Shown one piece after another: positions 9,160 through 16,423 of a stretch of DNA of 64,000 nucleotides; positions within the stretch are counted from its first letter, which is position 1; every line of letters begins with the position of its first letter. The position numbers and the translations under genes are program-made. The notes beneath the pieces are model-generated. The model saw nothing but the letters and a program-made list of their open reading frames with translations, ran no database searches and was not told the origin of the DNA. Origin of the DNA: Palsa-504 sp963787645 (GTDB lineage Bacteria > Actinomycetota > Actinomycetes > Streptosporangiales > Streptosporangiaceae); NCBI GenBank assembly GCA_963787645.1, contig CAWBDS010000011.1, positions 496,001 through 560,000 on the forward strand, given 5' to 3'.

Positions 9160-9765
9160 ATGGACGCGGAACCGCAACCACGCCGGGCCGAGCACGCTTC
9201 TGACACGCGGGCCGCGCTGGTCACCGCCGCGCGGCGCCTTTTCGCAGCTCAGGGCTACGACGGAACCGGCACCGAGCAGATCGTCGCTGACGCGCGCGTC
9301 ACCCGCGGCGCGCTGTACCACCACTTCCGCGACAAGGCGGACCTGTTCCGCGCGGTGATGGCCGAAGCCGCCGGGTCAGTAGCCCAGCGGCTGATCGACG
9401 AGCAGCTGGCGTCGCAGTCGGCGTCGCCGCTGGCCGAGATCCGGGAGGGCTTCGCCGCGTTCCTCGACGTGTGCGTGGGCGGGGACTTCCAGCGGATCGT
9501 GCTGGTCGACGGGCCGCGGGTGCTCGGCTCGGACGCGTGGGAGGAACTCGTGCAGCGTTACGGGCGGGGAATCCTGGAGGAGTGGCTGAACCGGTGCGTG
9601 GAGGCCGGGGACCTGGAGGCGGTGCCGCTGCGGGCGCTGGCGCGGCTGCTGATCGCCATGCTGACCGAGGCCAGTCTGGCCATCGCGCGTTCGGCCGCAC
9701 CGGCGCAGACGCGGGATGACCTGGGCATCGTGCTGGACCGGATGCTGACCGGGCTTCGCCCGTAG
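9160..9765 (+). CDS. TetR-family regulator divergent from hpnH
   Basis: 201 residues starting MDAEPQPRRAEHASD; an in-frame ATG six codons upstream lies at the edge of the operator and is less likely. HTH: ALVTAARRLFAAQGYDGTGTEQIVADARVTRGALYHHFRDKADLF, an AcrR/TetR signature close to consensus. The C-terminal half is a TetR_C-like helical domain. Head-to-head arrangement with hpnH and the dyad at 9129-9145 suggest autoregulation plus control of hopanoid side-chain synthesis, but this is inferred from position only. Confidence 0.93.
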   Translation: MDAEPQPRRAEHASDTRAALVTAARRLFAAQGYDGTGTEQIVADARVTRGALYHHFRDKADLFRAVMAEAAGSVAQRLIDEQLASQSASPLAEIREGFAAFLDVCVGGDFQRIVLVDGPRVLGSDAWEELVQRYGRGILEEWLNRCVEAGDLEAVPLRALARLLIAMLTEASLAIARSAAPAQTRDDLGIVLDRMLTGLRP

Positions 9766-9767
9766 GT

Positions 9768-10025
9768 TCAGGCGCCGGTCACCCGGGCCCGGATCTGCGC
9801 CATGATCCGGTTCGCCTCGTCCTCGGTGATCTCGATGAACTCGTTGTCTAGGTCACCGCGCTCAGCGGAGACCAGCGACGTGCTGTATTCCCAGCGGAGA
9901 TTCCGGGTGAATGCCTCGTCGGAGCGACCGCCATCCTCGGTATAGGTACGCCGGAAGAGGCCTGCGGGTCGTTCACGGGTGCTGAGATCGTTCACGACGG
10001 CGTAGTACGTCACCTTGTCTGGCAT
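9768..10025 (-). CDS. Small acidic protein, candidate immunity protein for the RelA-like toxin
   Basis: 85 residues (MPDKVTYYAVVNDLSTRERP), acidic, no signal peptide or membrane segment. It follows the RelA/SpoT-like gene by 9 bp on the same strand, consistent with cotranscription. A short acidic protein directly downstream of a toxin-like nucleotidyltransferase is the classic layout of an immunity or antitoxin gene. I recall similar small proteins next to such genes in Streptomyces, but cannot verify that here. Role is inferred from context. Confidence 0.6.
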   Translation of the reverse strand: MPDKVTYYAVVNDLSTRERPAGLFRRTYTEDGGRSDEAFTRNLRWEYSTSLVSAERGDLDNEFIEITEDEANRIMAQIRARVTGA

Positions 10026-10034
10026 GTGCCCTCT

Positions 10035-10916
10035 CTACGGATAGTCGGGAATATCGATGGCACCCGGCGGGACCGGCACCTCGGCGGTCACCTTCGCCTG
10101 GAAGGCCCCCAGCACCAGCTGCTCGAACTTATCGGCTTGATGGGTGCGGAGTAGTTCGTACGCATCGTGGGTGAGCTGCTTGGCCTCGAAGCTGGTACGA
10201 GTGTGAAACTGCACTTCGAACCGCTGGCCGGTATCTGGCTCGATCCACTGGCTGTTGATGCCCCTGTACTCCTCACCCGACCAGGAATTCTTGAGCTGAT
10301 GCAGCCTGAAGCCCTCACCCTTTAGCCGTTCGATATCGGACCAGACTCCTTGGGTGTAGCGAGCCTCGTGGTACTGAAAGGTATACCGGATCGTGTCGGA
10401 TACAGCCGAGACAGCTCGTTCGGCCGAATAGGCGAACTCCTCCATCTTGTCGTAGACCTTCTCTTTGATGCGGTCGCGGTCTTTTAGGCGGAAGTCGAAG
10501 CCGACTAGGTGGCGGTCGGGATCTTGGCTTTCGAGGGCGCGCAGGGCGGGTGAGATTCGTTCTTCTTCCCGTTTGCCGATGCGGTCGCATTCGGTGTCAA
10601 TTCGGCGGTCGTCAGCGGGGTCGAGGCGCCGGTCGCCGTCGGGTGCACGCTCCGCGGGTGGCCACTTGCGCTGGTACTCGGTCCATATCCAGCGGGACTC
10701 CGTCTTTGTCTGCTGCCACTTCTCGGTGGCGGCGTGCTCCTCGGCGGCGACCTGTCGGGCCGCGGCGGATTGTTCCTGGGAGACGGTCACGCGGAGGTCG
10801 ACGTAGTACTCCTGCCGAGATCGCGTCTCGGCCGGGGCGTTACCTGGCTGGGCCGCCTGGCGATCTGGGTGCTCATCTGCTGGCAGGTCGGCGTCACCGG
10901 GACGGTCGGCTCCCAC
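10035..10916 (-). CDS. RelA/SpoT-like nucleotidyltransferase-fold protein, candidate toxin
   Basis: About 293 residues from a GTG. The N-terminal ~130 residues are charged and probably coiled (SQEQSAAARQVAAEEHAATEKW). The C-terminal domain has the RelA/SpoT synthetase landmarks in order: RLK at 143-145 with a following Lys-rich helix, DTIRYT (174-179, metal-binding Asp), GVWSDIERLKGEGFRLHQLKNSW, YRGIN (217-221) and FEVQFHT (233-239, catalytic Glu). No HD hydrolase or regulatory TGS/ACT domain, so it is not a housekeeping Rel. Such stand-alone domains act as toxSAS toxins or polymorphic toxin tips making (p)ppApp or modifying tRNA. The start is uncertain: the frame is open upstream, so an N-terminal delivery region may be lost or out of frame. 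Confidence 0.65.
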   Translation of the reverse strand: MGADRPGDADLPADEHPDRQAAQPGNAPAETRSRQEYYVDLRVTVSQEQSAAARQVAAEEHAATEKWQQTKTESRWIWTEYQRKWPPAERAPDGDRRLDPADDRRIDTECDRIGKREEERISPALRALESQDPDRHLVGFDFRLKDRDRIKEKVYDKMEEFAYSAERAVSAVSDTIRYTFQYHEARYTQGVWSDIERLKGEGFRLHQLKNSWSGEEYRGINSQWIEPDTGQRFEVQFHTRTSFEAKQLTHDAYELLRTHQADKFEQLVLGAFQAKVTAEVPVPPGAIDIPDYP

Positions 10917-11014
10917 CGGATCACCACGCTTGTCGATTGCGGCCGAGCAAGGACGACAGCGGCGGCCGGGTGTTTGACCGCCACTTCGAGGAACGATCCC
11001 GGCCGGGCGCCGGT

Positions 11015-11201
11015 TCAGGCGAAGTCGGCGGGGCTGATCCCGTGGGGTGCCCGGGCGGCCACTGCATCAGTTCGATCCGGTAGCCGTCGGGGTTACCCGG
11101 TGCCGACCTGCACCGGTCCATCGGCCGGCCGGACGACCAGCTCGAGCGTGACGACCTGCCCGCCCGGTGACCCCGTGGGCGGTATGGAGGGTCTTGGTCA
11201 C
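11015..11201 (-). pseudogene. Relic of a glyoxalase/VOC-family gene
   Basis: Two pieces of a VOC protein remain on the minus strand: an N-terminal start resembling MTKTLHTAHGVT (GTG 11201), and a C-terminal motif GNPDGYRIELMQWPPGHP followed, in another frame, by GISPADFA and a stop at 11015. The central ~80 residues of a normal VOC domain are missing and the frame is broken more than once, so the gene cannot encode a working enzyme. It sits between the RelA-like gene and the DHFR-like gene. Confidence 0.6.
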
Positions 11202-11291
11202 GTCGGCATCCCTTTCTCTCATCGATGAGTTCGGGTCTCCCGGACCGTTCCACTGACTGTCTATCCGGAGACCAACCACGGGAGGATCGCA

Positions 11292-11877
11292 ATGGCCAAG
11301 GTGTACACCCACATGGCGATGTCGCTGGACGGCTACATCGCCGACGCGGCGGACGGAGTTCGACGAGCTGTTCGGCTTCTACAGTGCCGGCGAGGTCACC
11401 GTGCCGACGGCCGGTGACCGGTGGTCGTTCCACGTCGACGCGAACAGCGCCGAGATGCTGCGCGAGATGCTCACCCAGACCGGCGCGCTGGTCAGCGGAC
11501 GCCGGCTGTTCGACCTGACCAACGGCTGGGACGACCTGCACCCGGTCGGCGCCCCGGTCGTCGTCGTGACCCACCAGGCGCCGCCGGACACCACCAAGTG
11601 GCCACGCACCACGTTCGTCAGCGGTGTGGCCGAGGCCATCACCAGGGCCCAGGAGATCGCCGGTGACCAGGACGTCACGATCGCCAGCGCCGACATCGCC
11701 CGGCAGGCCCTCGACCTGGGGCTGGTCGACGAAGTCTGCGTCAGCCTGGTCCCGGTGCTGCTCGGCCAGGGCACCCCCTACTTCGCCAACCTGACCAGCG
11801 CCCCGCATCGCTTCGACGACCCGGTCGTCATCCAGGGCCAGCGCGCCACCCACCTCCGGTACCGCGTGCGGCACTGA
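11292..11877 (+). CDS. Dihydrofolate-reductase/RibD-like family protein, frameshifted near 11355
   Basis: ATG 11292 has a GGGAGG site just upstream and starts MAKVYTHMAMSLDGYIADAADG, the standard opening of the RibD C-terminal/DHFR-like family. The frame then shifts and continues as EFDELFGFYSAGEVTVPTAGDRW, through SGRRLFDLTNGWDD, VVVTHQAP, TIASADIARQALDLGLVDEVCVSLVPVLLGQGTPYF to the stop. Reconstructed length ~194 residues. Family members bind NADPH and reduce varied substrates. The break is a net +1 between GACGGA and GTTCGAC. Confidence 0.82.
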
Positions 11878-11894
11878 AGCTCGTGGCGGCGCGG

Positions 11895-12674
11895 TCAGGC
11901 GGGCGGGTGAGCGGCGAATTCGGTCGCGATGATGCGTAGATCGGTGCGGCCGTCGGAGGCGGGCGAGGCGAGCCAGCAGATCGGCGGCCCCATGATCGCC
12001 GGGTCGAGCCAGGTGGCCTGCACCTCCGCCGAGGCCGAGTCCGGCGTCATGCCGCTTCTGGTGGCGCCGCCGGGCAGCAGCAGGTTCACGTCGATACCGG
12101 TCCCGGCCAGGTCGGCGGCCATGATGTGGGACAGCGCGTCGGTGGCCGCGCGGGACGGCCCGTACGGTGTGAAGCCCCGGCGCCGCATGGTGGTTTCGCT
12201 GACCGAGATGTTGATGACCTTGCCGTGCCCGGCCTGGAGCATGTGCAGCACCACGGCCCGGGCGACCAGGAAGTAGCCCACCACGTTGGTGGCGATCAGG
12301 TCCCGGAAACCGTCCGGGCTGACCTCCCAGAAACCGGCCGGCTCGGTCATGAAGGCGGGGTTTACCGTGCGCATGCCGATACCGGCGTTGTTAACCAGCA
12401 CGTCGAGGCCGCCGAAGTCCGCCACCACCCGATCGACGCCCGCGGCCACCGACTGCTCATCGCGGACGTCCATCACCAGCCCGGTCACGCCGTAGCCGAT
12501 CTGAGCGCCAGCATCCTGGACGCGCTGCTCAGTGCGGCCGGTCAGGGCGACCCGCGCGCCAGCTTCGGCCAGCGCGCGGCTCATGGCCAAGCCCAGTCCG
12601 CTGGTTCCTCCGGTTACCAGCGCGCGGACGCCCTCGAGGATCGGCGGCGCCGGTGGATCGAGCGGCTGGGTCAC
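11895..12674 (-). CDS. Short-chain dehydrogenase/reductase
   Basis: 259 residues. Cofactor motif TGGTSGLG near residues 21-28, LVNNAGIGM in the middle, catalytic Ser in INISVSETT. At the catalytic Tyr the usual YxxxK reads YGPSR: the Lys is replaced by Arg. That residue normally lowers the Tyr pKa and binds the nicotinamide ribose, so activity may be altered. Convergent with the DHFR-like gene; 17 bp separate the stops. Confidence 0.9.
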   Translation of the reverse strand: MTQPLDPPAPPILEGVRALVTGGTSGLGLAMSRALAEAGARVALTGRTEQRVQDAGAQIGYGVTGLVMDVRDEQSVAAGVDRVVADFGGLDVLVNNAGIGMRTVNPAFMTEPAGFWEVSPDGFRDLIATNVVGYFLVARAVVLHMLQAGHGKVINISVSETTMRRRGFTPYGPSRAATDALSHIMAADLAGTGIDVNLLLPGGATRSGMTPDSASAEVQATWLDPAIMGPPICWLASPASDGRTDLRIIATEFAAHPPA

Positions 12675-12925
12675 GCCGTCGACCCTACCGTGACCGCTCT
12701 GCTGTATCCCGCGGGTGGCCGATCACTCCGTCAGGGTGACAGCAGAACTATCGAGGGGGCCCATATGAGTGCGGCAACCCGGGCAGCCGATCGTGCGCGT
12801 TTGTGGACGAGAAAGTCTCTATCCTGCTCAAGGGGCCGGTCACGTGGGTCGTGCGCACGCGGACGATGCGCCAGTCGGCCAGAGGGACTATCGCCACGTC
12901 GAGGCCATGGCGCCGCAGGCGATCC

Positions 12926-13297
12926 ATGGTCATCCTGGAGATCCTTTCCTACTTGGGCGCGATAGCCCTGCTCGTTGTCGTGGTGTGGTCCTTCGTGGTC
13001 ATGCTCATCGGTCCCGGGATCCTGACCAGTCTAAATGCTCGCTGTAATCGGTACAGTGCGGCGTGCAGCGCCGAAACCGGGGTGCTGATACCGCTCCTTC
13101 TGGTGGCCCTGGCCTCGGCCATATTCCTCTTCTACCGGCTCCGTCACGTCACGTCTCCGGCGGTCAATAAAGCAAAGTCCAGCCCGCAGGCCCTGGTCGA
13201 GACGGCCGCGCCGGATATTGAGAAGATCGTCGGCCGCGACGAGTTGTGCCGAACATTCAGCTGGGCCGACGGGGTGGTTGTGTGCCACGGCCGGTGA
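12926..13297 (+). CDS. Small membrane protein of unknown function
   Basis: From ATG 12926 (MVILEILSYLGAIALL): two hydrophobic helices (~5-32 and ~52-68) and a ~45-residue soluble tail ending SWADGVVVCHGR. The frame is open from GTG 12803 (MDEKVSILLKGPVTWVVR), which would add an Arg-rich 41-residue N-terminus. A separate ATG at 12765 with a GAGGGGG site (MSAATRAADRAR) leads into this sequence only if one base is restored near 12801, so the true gene may start there. No family recognised. Confidence 0.45.
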   Translation: MVILEILSYLGAIALLVVVVWSFVVMLIGPGILTSLNARCNRYSAACSAETGVLIPLLLVALASAIFLFYRLRHVTSPAVNKAKSSPQALVETAAPDIEKIVGRDELCRTFSWADGVVVCHGR

Positions 13298-13334
13298 TGG
13301 CTGCTGCTTACAGTAAGTTCGAGCACTGCCCGAG

Positions 13335-13859
13335 TTAGAACTCGGTCTTAAGCCGCTCGATCTCGCTGATGCGCTCGCGCAGCTGGGCATAGGCGGGCCG
13401 CTCGCTGATGCGGGCCAGTGCCCAGCGGACCGCCTCGGCCCGGTTCGGCGCGATGCCGGCGTTGATCAGCGTGTCGACGATCTCCAGCTCCGGCGCCCGC
13501 AGGCGCACCATCACGGGCGTGAACTCGCCGTCCGGGGGCCTGTCCTTCTCGCTGTCCATCCTGGCCAGGAAGCGTTTCTGCTTACCGCCGGTCACATCGG
13601 ACTTCACCTCGAGCCGGCGCACCTCGGGTAGCCGCTGGGTGATTTCGTGCCGGAACTGCTTCATCGCCTCCTGCTTCGGCGGCTCGTCGCGTCCACCGGG
13701 CTGCTCGGCGGTCAGCACCCGCACCATCACCTCGCCCGGCTCCACCATCGGGTCGTCGCCGTACTCGAGCACCGCTACCTCGCGCGCTCCGCCGGGGAGG
13801 AGCTTGTCGGCCTCTTGTTTCAGTTCCCGCTGCACGCGCTCTTTCACGGCCTGGTCCAT
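13335..13859 (-). CDS. Hypothetical protein with a possible ribbon-helix-helix-like C-terminus
   Basis: 174 residues from ATG 13859 (MDQAVKERVQRELKQEADK), chosen because GGAGG lies about 7 bases upstream; an in-frame ATG 14 codons earlier has no such site. Highly charged. The C-terminal ~60 residues (VRLRAPELEIVDTLINAGIAPNRAEAVRWALARISERP) resemble the helix pair of RHH regulators and plasmid-type DNA-binding proteins. No partner gene is obvious: the 260 bp downstream of its start (13902-14181 on the map) hold no convincing gene. Confidence 0.6.
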   Translation of the reverse strand: MDQAVKERVQRELKQEADKLLPGGAREVAVLEYGDDPMVEPGEVMVRVLTAEQPGGRDEPPKQEAMKQFRHEITQRLPEVRRLEVKSDVTGGKQKRFLARMDSEKDRPPDGEFTPVMVRLRAPELEIVDTLINAGIAPNRAEAVRWALARISERPAYAQLRERISEIERLKTEF

Positions 13860-13901
13860 GGTCCGCCTCCGATCGTTACCTTGGTAACTCAGGTTACTCA
13901 A

Positions 13902-14181
13902 CCCGGCGTGGCGCGTCTATAGTTACGGCAGCTGGCCGCCGGCTCGGCCCGTGTCGGAGGCCTGTTCAAGGCGCCAGACAAGAATTGCCTGGACGGCTGC
14001 CGGCACCGGCTGTGTCCCTATCCTCCTGACGGAGGGCGACCTGATTCGCTTCTGGGAACAGATGGCCGACCGGGCGCGCGGCATGACCACGGTCCACGAT
14101 CTCGACTGATACTCGCCATCGAAACCCGGCCCGCTGGTGCCCCGGTGACCAGCGGGCGGGCGCCTTCGAACTGCGCGACCG
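13902..14181. other. Gene-poor interval with weak coding fragment
   Basis: No complete gene. On the plus strand two overlapping frames carry fragments (CLDGCRHRLCPYPPDGGRPD and LTEGDLIRFWEQMADRA, ending at a TGA at ~14110) that look protein-like but lack a start and a common frame. They may be a relic; I cannot assign a family. Confidence 0.3.
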
Positions 14182-14640
14182 TCAGACCATCGGCGGGAGG
14201 GGCTCACCGGTCTCGATGACGGTCTTGAGGTTGCTCAGGATGTAGGACCAGCCCCGCACGCTGGCGGCGGTCTTGGGCGACTGGTCCAGGCGGTCGTGGA
14301 TGAGGGTGAGCTTGGAGAACCCGCCCGGCTGCTCTTCGATCTCCCAGGTCACGCGGCTTTCCGCCTCGGCGGCCAGGCCCGCGTCGTACAGGCTGCGCCA
14401 GGTATGCACGAGCTTGCGGGGCGGGTCGCACTCCAGCACGGTGTTGTCGCCCCACTGCTGGCTATGATCGGGGGACCAGCTGCGCAGCGGTGAGCCGGGC
14501 TGGTAGGTGGACTCGACCCGCGCGCCGTGGAAGAACCTGGCCACCATGGCCGGGTTGGTGATGGCGTCCCAGACCTGCTGCTGTCCGGCGCGGATGTAGA
14601 GCTGATAGACCTGGGTGGCGGTGTCGGTCGTGGCGGTCAT
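14182..14640 (-). CDS. SRPBCC/AHSA1-type protein
   Basis: 152 residues from ATG 14640 (MTATTDTATQVYQLYI). The family signature is VWDAITNPAMVARFFHGARVESTYQPGSPLRSW and TWEIEEQPGGFSKLTLIHDRL, ending WSYILSNLKTVIETGEPLPP. The ATG overlaps the stop of the upstream ArsR gene (ATGA), a very common ArsR-SRPBCC pairing in actinomycetes. These helix-grip proteins bind hydrophobic ligands; the exact role of the pair is unknown. Confidence 0.92.
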   Translation of the reverse strand: MTATTDTATQVYQLYIRAGQQQVWDAITNPAMVARFFHGARVESTYQPGSPLRSWSPDHSQQWGDNTVLECDPPRKLVHTWRSLYDAGLAAEAESRVTWEIEEQPGGFSKLTLIHDRLDQSPKTAASVRGWSYILSNLKTVIETGEPLPPMV

Positions 14641-14966
14641 GGTCTGCCCTCCAACTGATCTTTGAGGTCCAGGAGCGCGGTCACCTGCCGGTCCCGGTAC
14701 TTGCCGATCCACCGTTCGTAGATCAGGCGGATTGGTACCGGGTTGAGGTAGTGGTGCTTGTGACGCCCCTGCTTGCGGGTGGCGACGAGGCCCGCCTGCT
14801 CCAGCACGCCCAGATGCTTCATGACTCCGAACCGGGTCAGCTCCGGCACTTCGGCTTCCAGCTCGGTGAGGGTGAGCCCGTCACGGGTGAAGAGCCGGTC
14901 CAGCAGAAGCCGCCGGGTGGGGTCGGCCAGGGCCTTGAATACCAGGTCATCGTCGTCGGCTGGCAT
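14637..14966 (-). CDS. ArsR-family winged-helix repressor
   Basis: 109 residues from ATG 14966 (MPADDDDLVFKALADPTRR); an in-frame start 12 bases upstream (MVGS) is possible but the promoter places the transcript start at about 14967. Winged helix: LLLDRLFTRDGLTLTELEAEVPELTRFGVMKHLGVLEQAGLVATRKQGRHKHHYLNP. No metal-binding cysteine set, so probably not a metal sensor. Coupled to the SRPBCC gene and likely autoregulated through the dyad at 14981-14996. Confidence 0.93.
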   Translation of the reverse strand: MPADDDDLVFKALADPTRRLLLDRLFTRDGLTLTELEAEVPELTRFGVMKHLGVLEQAGLVATRKQGRHKHHYLNPVPIRLIYERWIGKYRDRQVTALLDLKDQLEGRP

Positions 14967-14967
14967 G

Positions 14968-15417
14968 CTACCGACCATAGGTGACTAATAAGTCACGTGT
15001 CAAGTAGGTCACCTGTACCAAGGCGTGCCAGCAGATCGGCACGGCCGCCGCGGTCCACAAGGTGCCGATCACCTCATCCATCGAGCCGTGATGCAGGATC
15101 GTCGCAGCACAGGCCACAGGCGGCAGGCTGAGGACCGCGAAGTCCCGGCGCGGGTCCAGGTCGGCTGCCACCGGCACCGCGGCGTGCACCCGCACCGCGC
15201 CGGACCGGCCAGGAACCGGCTCGTACCAGGCCAGCTCCGATCCGGCTGGACGCACCCCGGCCGCCCCCAGACGGCCGAACAACTCTGGATACAGTGGCTG
15301 GATCACCCGGCTGATGTCCTGCGGGCTGTAGCTCGCGGCCGTAGCAGTCAGCTCGGCGATCTGGATCGCCGGGAGTGCCTTGATCGTGACGCTGATACTC
15401 CGAGGATGAGCCCTCAC
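14968..15417 (-). pseudogene. Effector-binding (GyrI-like) domain relic of a MerR-type regulator
   Basis: The translated segment (VTIKALPAIQIAELTATAA, QDISRVIQPLYPELFGRLG, AWYEPVP, VPVAADLDPRRDFAVLSLP, ILHHGSMDEVIGTLWTAA) is the ligand-binding domain found at the C-terminus of MerR/BmrR-like activators and in GyrI. The N-terminal DNA-binding domain is absent, and after ~15060 the sequence no longer looks native and runs into the ArsR promoter. A MerR-type promoter remains directly upstream, so the HTH-coding part appears to have been deleted. A stand-alone GyrI-like protein is the alternative. Confidence 0.55.
14974..15003 (-). promoter_or_regulatory. Promoter and operator of the ArsR-SRPBCC operon
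   Basis: On the minus strand TTGACA (15003-14998) is followed after 18 bp by TATGGT (14979-14974); the A of ATG 14966 is 8 bases beyond, so the mRNA is probably leaderless. Inside the spacer lies the perfect dyad GTGACT-4-AGTCAC (14981-14996), positioned to block RNA polymerase when ArsR binds. Confidence 0.7.
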
Positions 15418-15433
15418 ACGGTGTCAGGGTCAA
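15411..15433 (-). promoter_or_regulatory. MerR-type promoter with long spacer and dyad
   Basis: On the minus strand TTGACC (15433-15428) overlaps the near-perfect dyad CCCTGACAC-C-GTGTGAGGG (15411-15429, one mismatch). The spacer to a -10 position (CATCCT) is 19 bp, the overlong spacing typical of promoters activated by MerR proteins. It drives only the truncated effector domain now. Confidence 0.6.
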
Positions 15434-15517
15434 GACGCGGAGCCGGGCGGCCTGTCACATGGTGCCGGGCTGTGGCGTCTGCAGGGGTGAGCAGCAAAAC
15501 AAGGTAAGGAGATCATC

Positions 15518-15991
15518 ATGGATGCACGACTGAACTACCAGAACAGCGCGGTCGCCATGAAGTTCGTGAAGTACCTCATGTCAGCCGGGAAGGTCGTGTC
15601 GGACTCGGGCCTGCCGACCGCGACGCAGCACCTGGTGGAGATCCGGGCCAGCCAGATCAACGGCTGCGCCTACTGCACCGACATGCACACCAAGGACGCC
15701 GCGCACGCCGGAGAAACCCAGGTGCGACTCAACCTGGTCGCGACCTGGCGGGAGGCCACGGTTTTCACCGAGGCCGAACGAGCCGCCCTAGAGCTGGCCG
15801 AGCAGGGTACCCGCATCGCCGACGCGGCCACCGGAGTGACCGACGAGGCCTGGGCGAACGCGGTCAAGCACTACGACGAGGAGCAGCTCGCCGCCCTGGT
15901 GGCACTCATCGCCAGCATTAACGCGTGGAACCGCCTGAACGTCATCACCCAGCAGCCCGCCGGCGACTACCAGCCCGGCCAGTGGAGCTGA
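15518..15991 (+). CDS. Carboxymuconolactone decarboxylase / AhpD-family protein
   Basis: 157 residues with GTAAGGAG upstream of ATG. Redox motif ExxxxxxxCxxCxxxH: EIRASQINGCAYCTDMHTKDA, as in AhpD-like peroxidase partners. The C-terminal part ends ASINAWNRLNVITQQPAGDYQPGQ, typical of the family. Family proteins reduce peroxides or act as thiol-redox partners. Its last 47 bases are antisense to the 3' end of whiB7. Confidence 0.93.
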   Translation: MDARLNYQNSAVAMKFVKYLMSAGKVVSDSGLPTATQHLVEIRASQINGCAYCTDMHTKDAAHAGETQVRLNLVATWREATVFTEAERAALELAEQGTRIADAATGVTDEAWANAVKHYDEEQLAALVALIASINAWNRLNVITQQPAGDYQPGQWS

Positions 15992-16355
15992 CCAGCCCGA
16001 TCGGCACGACGTCCTTGCGCGGGCGTCCGCGGGGACGCTTACGCGGGACGATCGTGCCGGCCATCAGCAACTCCCCGCCCCAGACGCCCCAGGGCTCCCG
16101 ACGTTCCAGCGCGCCGGCCAGGCAGGCCAGCCTGGCCCGGCAGCTCCGGCACATCGCCTTGGCCTGCTCCACGTCCTGCGGAGACTCGGCGAAGAACAGT
16201 TCCGGATCCTGCATGCACGGCAGGTCCAGACTCAGCTCCGCGGTGTCCTGGCTGCCGGTGCTGGCCTCGGGCCACGGCATCGAAGCCAGCACATCGTGTT
16301 CCCCGTTCCCCGGTGATCGCGGCGCCGCGATCACCGGTGACAATCCGGCGCTCAT
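15945..16355 (-). CDS. whiB7: WhiB7 (WblC), iron-sulfur transcriptional regulator of intrinsic antibiotic resistance
   Basis: Four [4Fe-4S] ligands C47, C69, C72, C78 in PCMQDPELFFAESP and AKAMCRSCRARLACLAG, then the WhiB turn GVWGG and the AT-hook RPRGRPRK that defines WhiB7. It acts with SigA region 4 at AT-rich promoters to induce efflux, ribosome-protection and drug-modifying genes. Start choice: ATG 16355 overlaps the leader ORF stop (ATGA) and gives 136 residues; ATG 16280 (MPWPEASTG) gives 111, near the usual length, and would put the 28-bp palindrome in the leader. After the AT-hook an Arg-rich tail of ~20 residues runs into the AhpD gene. Confidence 0.93.
   Translation of the reverse strand: MSAGLSPVIAAPRSPGNGEHDVLASMPWPEASTGSQDTAELSLDLPCMQDPELFFAESPQDVEQAKAMCRSCRARLACLAGALERREPWGVWGGELLMAGTIVPRKRPRGRPRKDVVPIGLVSSTGRAGSRRRAAG
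16310..16337. promoter_or_regulatory. Perfect 28-bp palindrome in the whiB7 leader/start region
   Basis: Left arm CCGGTGATCGCGGC is followed without spacer by its exact reverse complement. In the whiB7 transcript it folds into a strong GC-rich hairpin between the leader ORF and the downstream candidate start (16280), where WhiB7 leaders are known to carry an attenuating structure. No U-run follows, so a classic intrinsic terminator is not seen. It could alternatively be a DNA-level operator. Confidence 0.65.
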
Positions 16356-16423
16356 CCGGCCACCCCGATCCCAGCCGCACTGCCCCGTTCGGCCTGGTAG
16401 GTGCCGTAATACGAATTCACCAT
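16352..16423 (-). CDS. Leader peptide (uORF) upstream of whiB7
   Basis: 23 codons (MVNSYYGTYQAERGS...) with GGAGG 5 bases before the ATG at 16423, ending in a TGA that overlaps the whiB7 ATG at 16355. whiB7 genes are known to be induced by ribosome-targeting antibiotics through translation of a short upstream ORF; this one has the right position, strand and ribosome site. Sequence conservation with other WhiB7 uORFs was not tested. Confidence 0.65.
   Translation of the reverse strand: MVNSYYGTYQAERGSAAGIGVAG

Noticed and set aside
12748..12933. 61-codon minus-strand frame (MTMDRLRRHGLDVAIVP) in the SDR/membrane-protein gap
   Set aside because: Looks somewhat protein-like but has no ribosome site or homology I can name and overlaps the alternative N-terminus of the plus-strand gene.
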